NCBI GenBank assembly: GCA_052389435.1
Contig: JBQTIB010000080.1
Span: 1 to 64,000, forward strand
Direction: 5' to 3'
DNA length: 64,000 nucleotides
From: JBQTKD01 sp052389435
GTDB taxonomy: Bacteria; Actinomycetota; Actinomycetes; Sporichthyales; Sporichthyaceae
This document shows, in pieces, positions 42,223 to 51,649 of this stretch. A program made the translations under genes and the position numbers. The notes under the pieces are model-generated. The model worked only from the letters and a program-made list of their open reading frames with translations. It searched no databases and was not told the DNA's origin. Every line of letters begins with the position of its first letter. The first letter of the stretch is position 1.

Positions 42223-42870
42223 GTGTCGGTGGGGGAGGACCGCGATCCCGGGGTGGGGGTGGGGCCCCACCCGCGCCCGTGGCCCCTCGATCCGCGGCTC
42301 GACCCCGAGCTGCTCGAGCACGGGGACCGGCGCAACGTCGTCGACCGGTTCCGGTACTGGCGGCGCGAGGCCGTGGTCGCGGAGCTCGACACCACCCGCC
42401 ATCCGTTCCACGTGGCGATCGAGAACTGGCAGCACGACTTCAACATCGGCTCGGTGGTCCGCACCGCCAACGCGTTCGCCGCCGCCGAGGTGCACATCGT
42501 CGGGCTGCGCCGGTGGAACCGGCGCGGGGCGATGGTCACCGACCGGTACCAGCACGTCCGCCACCACGAAAGCCCCGCCGACCTGCTCGCGTGGGCCGGG
42601 GATCTGCCGGTGGTCGGCATCGACAACCTCCCGGGCTCGGTGCCGCTGGAGACCTACGACCTGCCGCGCGAGTGCGTGCTGCTGTTCGGCCAGGAGGGCC
42701 CCGGCCTGTCCGATGCAGCGCGCAGCGCGGCGAGTGCGGTGCTGTCCATCGCCCAGTTCGGGTCCACGCGCTCGATCAACGCCGGCGCCGCCGCGGCCAT
42801 CGCGATGCACGCCTGGACCCGCCGGCACGTGTTCGGCCAGCGCCCCGGGGAAGACCCACCCGTCCTCTGA
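42223..42870 (+). CDS. SpoU/TrmH-family RNA 2'-O-methyltransferase
   Basis: Protein of 215 residues with the SPOUT trefoil-knot fold. Seen: N-x-Q-H-D-F-N-I-G-S-V-V-R-T-A-N-A-F (motif 1), L-L-F-G-Q-E-G-P-G-L-S (motif 2) and I-A-Q-F-G-S-T-R-S-I-N-A-G-A-A-A-A-I-A-M (motif 3). It methylates a ribose in tRNA or rRNA; the target is unknown. GTG 42223 is preceded by GGAGGGCGGA. It has a strong terminator directly after it. Confidence 0.9.
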   Translation: MSVGEDRDPGVGVGPHPRPWPLDPRLDPELLEHGDRRNVVDRFRYWRREAVVAELDTTRHPFHVAIENWQHDFNIGSVVRTANAFAAAEVHIVGLRRWNRRGAMVTDRYQHVRHHESPADLLAWAGDLPVVGIDNLPGSVPLETYDLPRECVLLFGQEGPGLSDAARSAASAVLSIAQFGSTRSINAGAAAAIAMHAWTRRHVFGQRPGEDPPVL

Positions 42871-42871
42871 C

Positions 42872-42913
42872 GGCGTGTGGGGCCATCGGCGGGGCGACAT
42901 GGCCCCACGCGCC
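42872..42913 (+). terminator. Terminator hairpin after the SpoU gene
   Basis: 15-bp stem with one G-U pair (42872-42886 with 42899-42913; inner GTGGGGCCAT/ATGGCCCCAC) and 12-nt loop, starting 2 nt after the stop and 36 nt before the next start. Confidence 0.8.
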
Positions 42914-42949
42914 TGCAGGGGATGCACCACCAACGAGCGGAGAGAGCCA

Positions 42950-44302
42950 ATGCGGGTCGTGGTGATCGGAGCCGACGCGGCGGGGGCCAGCGCGGCGTCC
43001 TCGCTCAGGCGTGCGCGGGGCGAGGACCTGGAGGTCGTCGTCTTCGACCGCGGCGAGTTCAGCTCCTACTCCCTGTGCGGAATCCCGTACTGGATCGGCG
43101 GCGACGTCTCCTCGCGCGATGCGCTCGTAGCCCGTACCCCGGAGCGGCACCGCGAGAACGGCATCGACCTGAGGGTGCGTCAGGAGGTCGAGGGGATCGA
43201 TCTCGCCGGCTCTCGGGTGAGCGTCCGCGATCTCCAGACCGGGGCCGTCGAGCACGTCGGCTACGACCATCTCGTGATCGGAACCGGCGCCACGCCGGTG
43301 CGTCCGGACCTGCCGGGGATCGACTCCGAAGGCATCTTCACGGTGAACAGCCTCGCCGCGGCCACCGACCTGCAGGAGGCGTTGGCCCGCGGTCCGCGCG
43401 AGGCGGTGGTCGTCGGGGCGGGCTACGTCGGCATCGAAATGGCCGAGGCCCTGCTGCGACGCGGCCTGCGGGTCACCGTGCTCGAAGGCGGCCCGGAGCC
43501 CATGGCCACCCTCGATCCGGAACTCGGCCGCTGCGTACGCGCGGCGATGGAGACGATGGGCCTGCTCGTCAAGACCGGCGTGAAGGTCGTCGGGTTCCAG
43601 GCCTCGGGCGGTCGGGTCGTTCGCGTCCAGACCGACGCCGGAGCGGAACCGGCGGACCTCGTGGTCCTGGCCATCGGCGTGCGGCCGGAGACCTCGCTGG
43701 CGAAGGAGGCGGGGCTGGCCCTGGGCGAGAAGGGCGGCCTGCGCACCGACGACCGCCAGCGCGTCGACGGCACCGAGAACGTGTGGGCCGGTGGGGACTG
43801 CGTCGAGGTCTGGGACCGCCTGGCCAAGACGTTCACGACCGTCGCGCTCGGCACCCACGCCAACGCCCACGGCCGCGTCATCGGCGCGAACCTCGCAGGC
43901 CGGGAGGCACGGTTCCCGGGTGTGCTCGGCACCGCGATCAGCAAACTCTGCAACCTCGAGGTCGCCCGCACCGGCCTGGGAGAGCAGGCCGCGGCCGACG
44001 CCGGCTACGACGCGGTCTGCGCGAGCATCGACTCCACCACCGTCGCCGGCTACCTCCCCGACGCCGGCCCGATCACCGTGAAGGCGATCGTCGAGCGCGG
44101 GACGGGACTGCTGCTCGGCGGGCAGATCGTCGGCCGAGGCCGCGGGGCCGGCAAACGCATCGACGTCTTGGCCACCGCCCTGTGGGCCGGCTTGACCGCC
44201 GCGGACCTCGCCGAGGCCGACCTGTCCTACGCCCCGCCCTTCTCCCCGGTCCGCGACCCGGTCGCGGTGGCCTGCGCCGAGGCCGCCAAGCGCGCAGGCT
44301 GA
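42950..44302 (+). CDS. CoA-disulfide reductase/NADH oxidase-like flavoprotein
   Basis: FAD/NAD(P)-dependent oxidoreductase of 450 residues of the single-cysteine (CoADR/Npx/Nox) branch. N-terminal FAD motif V-V-V-I-G-A-D-A-A-G, redox Cys in S-Y-S-L-C-G-I-P-Y-W, NAD motif V-V-V-G-A-G-Y-V-G-I-E-M-A-E, and the late FAD motif N-V-W-A-G-G-D-C-V-E, followed by the dimerisation domain. It likely reduces disulfides, persulfides or oxygen with NAD(P)H. ATG 42950 lies after GCGGAGAGAG. Stands alone, convergent and adjacent to the next gene. Confidence 0.88.
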   Translation: MRVVVIGADAAGASAASSLRRARGEDLEVVVFDRGEFSSYSLCGIPYWIGGDVSSRDALVARTPERHRENGIDLRVRQEVEGIDLAGSRVSVRDLQTGAVEHVGYDHLVIGTGATPVRPDLPGIDSEGIFTVNSLAAATDLQEALARGPREAVVVGAGYVGIEMAEALLRRGLRVTVLEGGPEPMATLDPELGRCVRAAMETMGLLVKTGVKVVGFQASGGRVVRVQTDAGAEPADLVVLAIGVRPETSLAKEAGLALGEKGGLRTDDRQRVDGTENVWAGGDCVEVWDRLAKTFTTVALGTHANAHGRVIGANLAGREARFPGVLGTAISKLCNLEVARTGLGEQAAADAGYDAVCASIDSTTVAGYLPDAGPITVKAIVERGTGLLLGGQIVGRGRGAGKRIDVLATALWAGLTAADLAEADLSYAPPFSPVRDPVAVACAEAAKRAG

Positions 44303-44674
44303 TCAGTTCGTCGTCTGCAGGCGTACCGCCAGGGCTGCCACGGCGACCACGAGGCAGCCGATCGCAGCCCACGAGAGGAGCGCGGGGCGGCGCAGCGCGG
44401 CGTACCCGCCGACGGCGCCGGCGAACGCCAGGACGACCGCCCCGACCATCGTCGGCTGCGCGTCGTAGACCTCCCAGCGCGACCGGCCGTCGGAGCCGTA
44501 GCCGTCCTCGCCCGCGACGTACACGACCAGCAGCACCCCGACGAACAGCGGCGGGAACCACGCGACGCTGCGCCACCCGGGCCCGATTTTCGGTGCGGCG
44601 TCGGCTGCGACGCCGACCAGACCGAACAGGAACGTCCCGACGGCCGCGACGAACAGCGCAAACTCGACGTCCAC
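44303..44674 (-). CDS. Small four-TM membrane protein
   Basis: Protein of 123 residues with about four hydrophobic helices (residues near 5-25, 39-58, 73-92 and 97-116) and short loops. No motif or family is recognised. GTG 44674 is chosen because the first helix starts there; extension to 44746 adds basic residues without membrane character. Its stop abuts the convergent flavoprotein gene. Confidence 0.65.
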   Translation of the reverse strand: MDVEFALFVAAVGTFLFGLVGVAADAAPKIGPGWRSVAWFPPLFVGVLLVVYVAGEDGYGSDGRSRWEVYDAQPTMVGAVVLAFAGAVGGYAALRRPALLSWAAIGCLVVAVAALAVRLQTTN

Positions 44675-44792
44675 GACTGCGGACTCTAGTGGCGCGGATC
44701 TCCGGCGGGAGGGCGATCGAGGGCCGTGAAGGCCGGGTAGGCGCATGCGGAATACTGCGAGGCAGACCCCTTTTCAGACGTGTGGAGTTCAG

Positions 44793-45683
44793 ATGAGCAG
44801 CCAGCGCGAAGCCCAGCGGGACAAGGTCGTCAACGGACGCGGGTTCATCGCAGCCCTCGACCAGAGCGGCGGCAGCACCCCGAAGGCGCTGGCCGACTAC
44901 GGCATCGAGGCCTCGCGCTTCTCCAACGACGCCGAGATGTTCGACCTCATGCACGCGATGCGCAGCCGCATCGTCACCTCGCCCGCGTTCACCGGCGAGA
45001 AGGTGCTCGGCGCGATCCTGTTCGAGATGACGATGGACCGTCAGGTCGAGGGCGTCGACACTCCCACCGCCCTGTGGAACCGCGGCATCGTGCCGTTCCT
45101 CAAGGTCGACAAGGGCCTCGCGGACCAGGCCAACGGGGTACAGCTCATGAAGGACATGCCGGGCCTCGACGACGTGCTGTCCCGCGCCGTGTCCAAGGGG
45201 ATCTACGGCACCAAGATGCGATCGGTCATCCACGAGGCCGACACCGCGGGCGTCGCCGCCATCGTCGAGCAGCAGTTCGAGGTCGGCGCGCAGATCGCCG
45301 CACACGGCCTGGTCCCGATCCTCGAGCCCGAGGTCTCGATCAAGAGCTCGTCCAAGCGGGCCGCCGAGGACCTGCTGCTCGAGAACATCGCCAAGCACCT
45401 CGCCGCGCTCTCCTCGGACACCCCGATCATGCTGAAGCTGACGATTCCGGACGAGGACGACCACTACGCGTCGCTGATCTCCGACACCAAGGTCCAGCGC
45501 GTCGTGGCGCTGTCCGGCGGGTACTCGCGTTCCGATGCGTGCGCACGGCTCAAGCGAAACAAGGGCCTGATCGCGAGCTTCTCCCGCGCCCTGGTCGAGG
45601 GCGTCTCGGACTCCCAGACCGACGAGGAGTTCAACGCGACGCTGGCCGCGGCCATCGACGAGATCTACAACGCCTCCATCTGA
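44793..45683 (+). CDS. fda: Class I fructose-bisphosphate aldolase
   Basis: Aldolase of 296 residues of the bacterial class I (Fda) type that forms a Schiff base with the substrate. Characteristic segments: F-I-A-A-L-D-Q-S-G-G-S-T-P-K near residue 30, V-P-F-L-K-V-D-K-G, L-V-P-I-L-E-P-E-V and M-L-K-L-T-I-P, with A-L-S-G-G-Y-S-R near the end. It cleaves fructose-1,6-bisphosphate in glycolysis and gluconeogenesis. ATG 44793 is preceded by GTGGAG; the upstream ATG 44745 lacks homologous sequence. Single gene. Confidence 0.95.
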   Translation: MSSQREAQRDKVVNGRGFIAALDQSGGSTPKALADYGIEASRFSNDAEMFDLMHAMRSRIVTSPAFTGEKVLGAILFEMTMDRQVEGVDTPTALWNRGIVPFLKVDKGLADQANGVQLMKDMPGLDDVLSRAVSKGIYGTKMRSVIHEADTAGVAAIVEQQFEVGAQIAAHGLVPILEPEVSIKSSSKRAAEDLLLENIAKHLAALSSDTPIMLKLTIPDEDDHYASLISDTKVQRVVALSGGYSRSDACARLKRNKGLIASFSRALVEGVSDSQTDEEFNATLAAAIDEIYNASI

Positions 45684-45791
45684 GGTCGCCGCACCTGCGA
45701 AGGACGGGGCGGCGCTGCTGTTCCTCCGGTCTTCATCCGGGCGTCGCGACGTTCCGGGTCGCCGGCCGGCGGGCGGTTCTAGCGTCGCGGC

Positions 45792-46622
45792 ATGGGAGAG
45801 GACGGCGGCGCGCTGCCGACCCTCGTCGTGCTCGGTGCGATGAAGTGCGGCACCTCCGCCCTGCACCGATATCTGAGCCTGCATCCGGAGGTTTCCGCCT
45901 CCGATCCCAAGGAGCTCGACTTCTTCCTCGAGGGCGGGAACTGGGCTCGGGGACTCGACTGGTACGCCTCGCACTTCGACGCCGGCAAGCCCGCCCGGGT
46001 GGAGGCCTCGCCGAACTACACCGCCTACGCCGCGCAGGCGGGCGTGATGGCGCGCATGGAACAGGTCATCCCCACCGCGCGGTTCGTCTACCTGGTGCGC
46101 GACCCCGTCGATCGCATCGCCGCCCACTGGGTGCACAACGTCCACCGCGCGCGGCTGGAGCCGGGCGCGCGCATGGAGCCGATCCTGCTGCACCCGAACG
46201 CGACCTACCTCGCGCGCAGCAGCTACGGCTACCAGGTGCGCAACTTCGCCGACCACTTTCCGCTGAACCGTCTGCTCGTGCTCGACCAGCGGGAGCTCCT
46301 CGACCGAAGGGCCGCCACCCTGCGCCGCGTGTTCGAGTTCGCCGACGTCGACCCGTCGTTCCTCGACGCGGCCTTCGACGCTCCGCACGGGCGGACCAGC
46401 CGCAAGCTCGCCCCCAGCCTCCTCGGCCGCGTCGTGCGCCGGGTCGGCCCACGCGCGTGCTGGCTGCGGTGGCGCGACCATCCGTGGCTGAGCGCGCCGA
46501 GCCCGCGGCCGGACGTGCGCCGTGCCCTGCCGGAGGACGTACTCGACGACCTGCGCGCCGACGCCGCCGACTTCTCCGAACTGACCGGCCTGGACGTCTC
46601 GCACTGGTCGATCTGGAGGTGA
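45792..46622 (+). CDS. Sulfotransferase domain protein
   Basis: Protein of 276 residues, heparan-sulfotransferase-like. PAPS 5-prime loop G-A-M-K-C-G-T-S-A-L-H-R-Y-L (residues 15-28) and 3-prime site Y-L-V-R-D-P-V-D-R are intact, with F-F-L-E, E-A-S-P-N-Y-T and S-S-Y-G-Y-Q-V between or after. It likely sulfates a sugar or small molecule. ATG 45792. It is separate from the pair at 39664-41216, so the window holds two intact sulfotransferases. Confidence 0.87.
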   Translation: MGEDGGALPTLVVLGAMKCGTSALHRYLSLHPEVSASDPKELDFFLEGGNWARGLDWYASHFDAGKPARVEASPNYTAYAAQAGVMARMEQVIPTARFVYLVRDPVDRIAAHWVHNVHRARLEPGARMEPILLHPNATYLARSSYGYQVRNFADHFPLNRLLVLDQRELLDRRAATLRRVFEFADVDPSFLDAAFDAPHGRTSRKLAPSLLGRVVRRVGPRACWLRWRDHPWLSAPSPRPDVRRALPEDVLDDLRADAADFSELTGLDVSHWSIWR

Positions 46623-46644
46623 GAGGCCGCGAGAGGATGGAGCC

Positions 46645-47063
46645 GTGGATCCCCATCTGGAAGCGTCGACCGCCATCGCCCGCGCAGCCCGCCACGTGCG
46701 GGACGAGGAATTCGCCATCGAGGTCGTGGTCGTCGCCGACGACGCCGCGGCACCGTCCTGGCACCTGAGCCTGGAGCGATCGCTCGACCCGGACGAGGCG
46801 GACCGTTCGCTGGGCTGGGACGACTACTGCCTGTCCCTGACCGACGGGGCTTCGACCTACGGGTGCCTACGGGAGGTCGACCTGCAGCCGAGCTCGCTGC
46901 GCCTGGACCTCACCGAGCAGGGCAGCGCCGATCTCGGCTTGGAGAGCCAGGAGTTGTCCATGGCGCTCGACCTCGACCCGGACCAGCACGCCGGCCTCGT
47001 CGCGGGCCTGCGCTCGATCCTCGCCGCCTCCCCGTCCGCTCCGCGGCTCGGCGGGCTGCTGGC

Positions 47064-47073
<10 letters not shown>
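46645..47073 (+). CDS. Imm10-family immunity-like protein
   Basis: Acidic soluble protein of 142 residues. The pattern L-S-L-E-R-S (position of L-x-L-Q-R), W-D-D-Y-C-L-S, Y-G-C-L-R-E-V-D-L, S-S-L-R-L-D-L-T-E-Q-G-S-A-D-L-G-L and a closing L-x-x-G-L-R-S-I-L resembles Imm10 immunity proteins, known or predicted to neutralise polymorphic toxins. No toxin gene is nearby, so it may be an orphan. GTG 46645. Its end overlaps the convergent DUF2277 gene by 10 bp. Confidence 0.65.
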
Positions 47074-47330
<257 letters not shown>

Positions 47331-47491
47331 GCCGGACAGGCTAGGCAATCCACGCGCCGCCGTCTCCCGGTCGGGACCGCTGTCGCAGGTGGGGCCGGTG
47401 GGACCGCTCCCCTTCCCGGTCGAAGCCGTTCGGTCCGGATCCGGCGAGCATTCTCGTCGGCGGCGCCGTACAGCGCTGCTTGCGAACGCGG

Positions 47492-48205
47492 CTAGGGGGC
47501 GGGGTCGGCCGACGGCTTCGCCTCGGCCTTCGGTTGGCTGCGGCGCATGCGGTCGGCGACGATCGTGCCCTTGTCGATGACGAGGATGCGGTCGCTGGAC
47601 TCCTCGTGCACCTGTTGGAACTGCTCGGCGACCAGGACGGCTACGCCGTCGTTCGCGATTCTCCGCAGGGCCGCGTAGACCCCGTCCACGACGACCGGCG
47701 CCAGGCCCTGGGACGGCTCCTCGACCAGCAGCAGTCTCGGGGCGGGCATCATCGCCCGGGCGATGGCGACCATCTGCTGCTCGCCGCCGGAGAGCGTTCC
47801 GGCCTTCTGCGCGGCACGTTCGCGCAGAATCGGGAACAGTTCGTAGGCCTGTTCGAGGCCGTCGCGCTTGCGGGCCCGGGGCAGGGCGGCCGCGCCCATC
47901 AGCAGGTTCTCCTCGGTGGAGAGGTTGGCGAAGATGCGCCGGCCCTCGGGGGAGAACCCGATCCCGGCGGCGACCCGTCTGTGCGGTGCCCAGTTCGCGA
48001 TGCCGACGCCCTCGAGGCGGATGAAGCCCGCGATGACCGGGACCGTACCCATGATCGTCTTGAGCAGCGTGGACTTGCCGGCCCCGTTGGCGCCGAGCAG
48101 CGAGACGACCTCGCCCGCGTCGACGTGCAGGTCGACGCGGTGCAGCACCGCCTGCCCGGAGTACCCGGCCACGACGGAGGACACCTCGAGGATCTGCTTG
48201 CTCAC
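47492..48205 (-). CDS. livF: Branched-chain amino acid ABC transporter ATPase LivF
   Basis: ABC ATPase of 237 residues of the LivF type. Walker A G-A-N-G-A-G-K-S-T, Q-loop in F-S-P-E-G-R-R-I-F, signature L-S-G-G-E-Q-Q, and Walker B L-L-L-V-E-E-P-S-x-G-L-A-P (Glu in place of the usual Asp, catalytic Glu kept). It energises uptake of a hydrophobic amino acid or related compound together with livH and the fused livMG. GTG start, overlapping the livMG stop by 4 bp. Last gene of the operon. Confidence 0.92.
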   Translation of the reverse strand: MSKQILEVSSVVAGYSGQAVLHRVDLHVDAGEVVSLLGANGAGKSTLLKTIMGTVPVIAGFIRLEGVGIANWAPHRRVAAGIGFSPEGRRIFANLSTEENLLMGAAALPRARKRDGLEQAYELFPILRERAAQKAGTLSGGEQQMVAIARAMMPAPRLLLVEEPSQGLAPVVVDGVYAALRRIANDGVAVLVAEQFQQVHEESSDRILVIDKGTIVADRMRRSQPKAEAKPSADPAP

Positions 48206-50250
48206 GGCGCCGGCCTCGTCGGGGCGCCGGCGAGCGGGGCGGCCGGGGAGTCCTCGAGGTGCTCGGTCGCGACCCACTGGTCGGTGGCCGTGAGGTAGTC
48301 CAGCCGGGTGCCGAGGTAGCGGTCGCGCACCACCGGGTCGCTCGCGACCTCGGCGGGCGTGCCGCAGGACAGCACCGCGCCCTCTGCGAGGACGTAGACG
48401 AGGTCGCAGGTGTCCAGGACGGCCTTCACGTAGTGCTCGACGATCAGCACGGTCAGGCCGAGGTCCTGGTGCAGGCGTCGGACGAGGCCGAACATCGCGG
48501 AGGAGGACGCGGGGTCCAGTCCGGCGGCCGGCTCGTCGAGCAGCAGCAGGCGGGGGCCCGAGACGATCGCCCGGGCGATCTCGATGCGGCGGCGGGCGGA
48601 GAACTCCAGCGTCCCGACGCGTTCGTCCCAGTACTTGTGCACGTCGAGCAGGCGGGCGGCGGCGTAGCCGACCTCCTCGGCGGCCTTCATCTGCGCCCAC
48701 GCGCCCCGGGTGCCGGCGAGGAACGCAGCCGGGTGCGCCTTGACTGCGGCGTAGGCGCCGGCGCAGATGTTGTCCCCGCCGCTGAGTTCGGTGATGACCC
48801 GGGTGGACTGGAAGGTGCGGGCCATGCCGAGCTTGGACCGGTCCCAGGGGGAGAGCCTGGTGACGTCCTGCCCGAACATCTCGACGGTGCCGGAGTCGCA
48901 CGTGGTGAAGCCGGACACGACGTCGAACAGCGTCGTCTTGCCCGCGCCGTTCGGGCCGATGAGCCCGACCATTTTCCCGGTCGGGACGACGATCTCCGCG
49001 CCCTGGAGCGCCTTGATCGGACCGAAGGCGAGCCGGACGTCCGTGGTGCGGACCGCGATCTCGGTGGCGGGGTGCGGCGGCAGCCAGCGCTCGATGAGGG
49101 CGAGGCACTCGGCGCGCTCGGCGGCGGAAAGGACCGAGGTCTGCTCGTGGGCCAGGCCGGCGGACTCGCGCAGCACGACCGTCGCCATCCGCTTGCGCTT
49201 GGTCCGGGAGCGCCGCCGACCGTGCCGCAGGCGCCGCTCGAGGTCCTGCATGCGTCCGCCGATGCCGCGGGCGCCGAACAGGGCCCCGACGGCCAACGCG
49301 ACCGAGGCGATGAACGCCTGGTCGACGCTCCACCGCTCGAGCAGGATCGGGGTGACGATCAGGTAGGACGCGACGAGCAGCACCGAGGCCATCGAGTCCA
49401 CGCCCGCAAGCACCGGAATGCACAGCAGCAGCAGCGATTCCTGGATGCCGAAGGACAGGTAGAGCGGCGGGGTGATGTAGAGCATCGACCCCAGGACGCC
49501 GGCGACGCCCGCGAGAAAGCCCGCGGTCGTGAACGCGTAGACGCGGAAGCGGGCGGCGGGGATGCCGACGGCCGAGGCGGCCTGCCGGTTGGAGCCGACG
49601 AGCAGAAACGCGAGCCCGGCGGGGCTGCGGCGCAGCCGCACCAGCAGTGCCAGGGCGAAGGCGAGCCAGGAGAGCGCGAAGAAGTAGAAGACGTAGTCGT
49701 TCTGCAGTTGGATGCCCAGCGGCTGGCCCGGCGGGTCCTGCAACGGCGCGCCGCCGTTGCCGCCGGAGGTTCCCCCGGACAGGTAGCCGACGGTGTAGAC
49801 CGTCTGCTCGATCGTCAACTGCAGGCCGATGGTCAGCACGATCATGTACATCGGCGGGAGCTTGCTCGAGGCGGTCGCGAGGCCGGCCATCAACAGCGTG
49901 GGAATCGCGACGGCCGTGGCCGCGGCGAAGATCCACAGCCAGCCCTGACCCTGGTCCACGCGGTGGAGCCAGTTGAAGTAGTACGCCGAGGTCGCGAACA
50001 GACCCGCGGAGACCAGGGTGATCTCCCGGGTCCAGCCCTGCAGCACGAGCATGCCCAGGCCCAGCAGCGCGATCGGCACCGCGGCCGTCAGCGAGAACAC
50101 CAGGTACTCGTGGACCAGCAGCGGCCAGATCACCAGCGCCGCGACGAGCGTGACCGACCACGGGCTCGACATGGCCCGCAGGATCGGTCGGGTCTTGGAG
50201 TCCGGGCCCTCGTCGTCGCCGACTCGCGCCGCGCGCAGCAGTGAACTCAC
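48202..50250 (-). CDS. LivM-LivG fusion: ABC permease plus ATPase
   Basis: One open frame of 682 residues. Residues about 25-335 are a LivM permease with eight or more helices (including L-L-V-G-S-N-R-Q-A-A-S-A-V-G-I). A basic linker (R-R-R-S-R-T-K-R-K-R) follows, and about 400-660 are a LivG ATPase: Walker A G-P-N-G-A-G-K-T (near 430), G-M-A-R-T-F-Q, Walker B L-L-L-L-D-E-P-A-A-G-L-D-P and H-loop I-V-E-H. The signature region reads F-S-A-R-R-R-I-E. GTG 50250 overlaps livH by 4 bp. Fusion of these two subunits is known in actinobacteria and elsewhere. Confidence 0.9.
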   Translation of the reverse strand: MSSLLRAARVGDDEGPDSKTRPILRAMSSPWSVTLVAALVIWPLLVHEYLVFSLTAAVPIALLGLGMLVLQGWTREITLVSAGLFATSAYYFNWLHRVDQGQGWLWIFAAATAVAIPTLLMAGLATASSKLPPMYMIVLTIGLQLTIEQTVYTVGYLSGGTSGGNGGAPLQDPPGQPLGIQLQNDYVFYFFALSWLAFALALLVRLRRSPAGLAFLLVGSNRQAASAVGIPAARFRVYAFTTAGFLAGVAGVLGSMLYITPPLYLSFGIQESLLLLCIPVLAGVDSMASVLLVASYLIVTPILLERWSVDQAFIASVALAVGALFGARGIGGRMQDLERRLRHGRRRSRTKRKRMATVVLRESAGLAHEQTSVLSAAERAECLALIERWLPPHPATEIAVRTTDVRLAFGPIKALQGAEIVVPTGKMVGLIGPNGAGKTTLFDVVSGFTTCDSGTVEMFGQDVTRLSPWDRSKLGMARTFQSTRVITELSGGDNICAGAYAAVKAHPAAFLAGTRGAWAQMKAAEEVGYAAARLLDVHKYWDERVGTLEFSARRRIEIARAIVSGPRLLLLDEPAAGLDPASSSAMFGLVRRLHQDLGLTVLIVEHYVKAVLDTCDLVYVLAEGAVLSCGTPAEVASDPVVRDRYLGTRLDYLTATDQWVATEHLEDSPAAPLAGAPTRPAP

Positions 50251-51182
50251 GTGTGGTGCCCCGCCAGTTGGAAGAAGTTCTCCCGGCGCAGGCGGGCGGC
50301 GACGACGATAAGCGCCAGCAGGCCACCGAAGAGGATCACCTGCTGCTTGCCGACGCCGATGGTGCCGGCGAAGCCGCCGACCAGCAGCGTGGACAGGATT
50401 CCGTAGAACAGCGCTCCGATCAGCGCCAGTCCGACGCTGCGCATGCCGCCGACGACCGCGAGGAGCAGGCCGATGACGAACAGGTTCAGGAAGCCGTCGA
50501 CGGCGTCCGCGACGGCGGAGGCGTACAGCGCCCCGGCGATGCCGGCGATGGCGCCGGACGCGCCGTAGACGCCCGTGCCGATGACCCGCAGTTTCGCGCC
50601 GCACCAGACGCTGGCCTCGACGTCGTCGGCGATCGCGCGGATCGCCAGGCCCGTGTAGGTGCGGTTGAGGAAGAACGTCAGCCCGACGACCAGGGCGATC
50701 AGCAGCAGCAGGGTGAACAGGCGGTGGTAGGTCACGACCACGTCGCCGATCGGCTGCCCGCCGCTCGGGAAGGGGCTCTCGCTGAGGGAGAACCCGCCGG
50801 GCTGCAGCCAGTACCCGGACATGTTGCCGACGAGCAGCAGGCCGGCGACCGACACGACGGTGAGGGTGATGCCCGGCAGTTCGGCCATGAAGCGCGACAT
50901 CACCAGCGCACCGAAGCCGGCCGCGAGGACCGCGGTCGCCACCGCGACGAGCACCAGCGCGATCCACCCCCGGTCGACGATCGGGTGGGGTACCGCGTGG
51001 CCCTCCGTTCCGTTGACCAGCACTCCGTAGAGCAGCCCGCCGAAAATGGCGAACCCGCCGTGGACGAAGGCAATCGTCCGGCTGATCCGATAGGTCAGGA
51101 CGACGGCCACCGGCAGGAATCCGTACAGGCCGGCGACCAGCACGCCGAGCACGATCGTCTCGTCGAGCAGCTCCCAGTTCAC
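50247..51182 (-). CDS. livH: Branched-chain amino acid ABC permease LivH
   Basis: Membrane permease of 311 residues with about eight transmembrane helices. LivH marks: Y-G-x-L-P-V-A-V-V-L-T-Y-R-I-S-R-T-I-A-F-V-H-G-G-F near the N-terminus, then G-L-A-I-R-A-I-A-D-D-V-E-A-S and G-x-x-G-A-I-A-G-I-A-G-A-L. GTG 51182 is preceded by GAGGAGG at 51189-51195. First gene of livH-livMG-livF; no substrate-binding (LivK) gene lies next to it, and the 467-bp upstream gap carries palindromes. Confidence 0.93.
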   Translation of the reverse strand: MNWELLDETIVLGVLVAGLYGFLPVAVVLTYRISRTIAFVHGGFAIFGGLLYGVLVNGTEGHAVPHPIVDRGWIALVLVAVATAVLAAGFGALVMSRFMAELPGITLTVVSVAGLLLVGNMSGYWLQPGGFSLSESPFPSGGQPIGDVVVTYHRLFTLLLLIALVVGLTFFLNRTYTGLAIRAIADDVEASVWCGAKLRVIGTGVYGASGAIAGIAGALYASAVADAVDGFLNLFVIGLLLAVVGGMRSVGLALIGALFYGILSTLLVGGFAGTIGVGKQQVILFGGLLALIVVAARLRRENFFQLAGHHT

Positions 51183-51564
51183 CCGGGCCTCCTCGGGATA
51201 CGCGTGGCCGCGGGAGCGGTGAACAGACCGGGACGGATCTACTCGCTCGGGGCCTCGTGCGGACGGACGTTGCGGTGAGCGTAGGCGAAGCCTCCGAGCC
51301 CGGCCATGGCCGGGTGGTGGCCCACAACGCCCCAACACGCCGGATATCGAAACGGCGTCGGGTGTTGACACCGTTGTTCACTCTTGTCACATTTGTCCCA
51401 GCAAGAACAAGCGCACCACTGGTGCGAGGGTTCTTGTCCAGGGTCAGACCTGGCCGATCGCGCGCGGTGGGGACTCGCGAATCGGCCGGTCTGGCCCAAG
51501 AAATCCAGTCCTGCAGCTTCGGGACGCAGGCGCCGCCCGGCGAGGGGCGACGCCGGCACACGGA
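51183..51564. other. Non-coding region upstream of livH
   Basis: No gene is supported here. It contains GGTGTTGACACC (51361-51372) and a 35-bp imperfect palindrome at 51402-51436 (CAAGAAC...GCACCA-C-TGGTGC...GTTCTTG). Both are candidate operators for the liv operon promoter, which must lie in this stretch. A TTGACA sequence also occurs on the plus strand at 51365-51370. Confidence 0.5.
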
Positions 51565-51602
51565 AACGGCCGCACAGCCCGGCGAGGGGCAGTGCGGCCG
51601 TT
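51565..51602 (-). terminator. Hairpin terminator of crp
   Basis: Perfect 11-bp stem (AACGGCCGCAC at 51565-51575 with 51592-51602) around a 16-nt loop, 48 nt past the crp stop on the minus strand, ending in TTTC on that strand. Confidence 0.75.
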
Positions 51603-51649
51603 CTGTATCTCGGGCGCCGTGCGCGCCGCCCGCCGGCTGGGCCTGGCGG

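Noticed and set aside
51384..51405. Crp site upstream of livH
   Set aside because: A TGTGA half-site exists on the minus strand but the second half matches only two of five bases.
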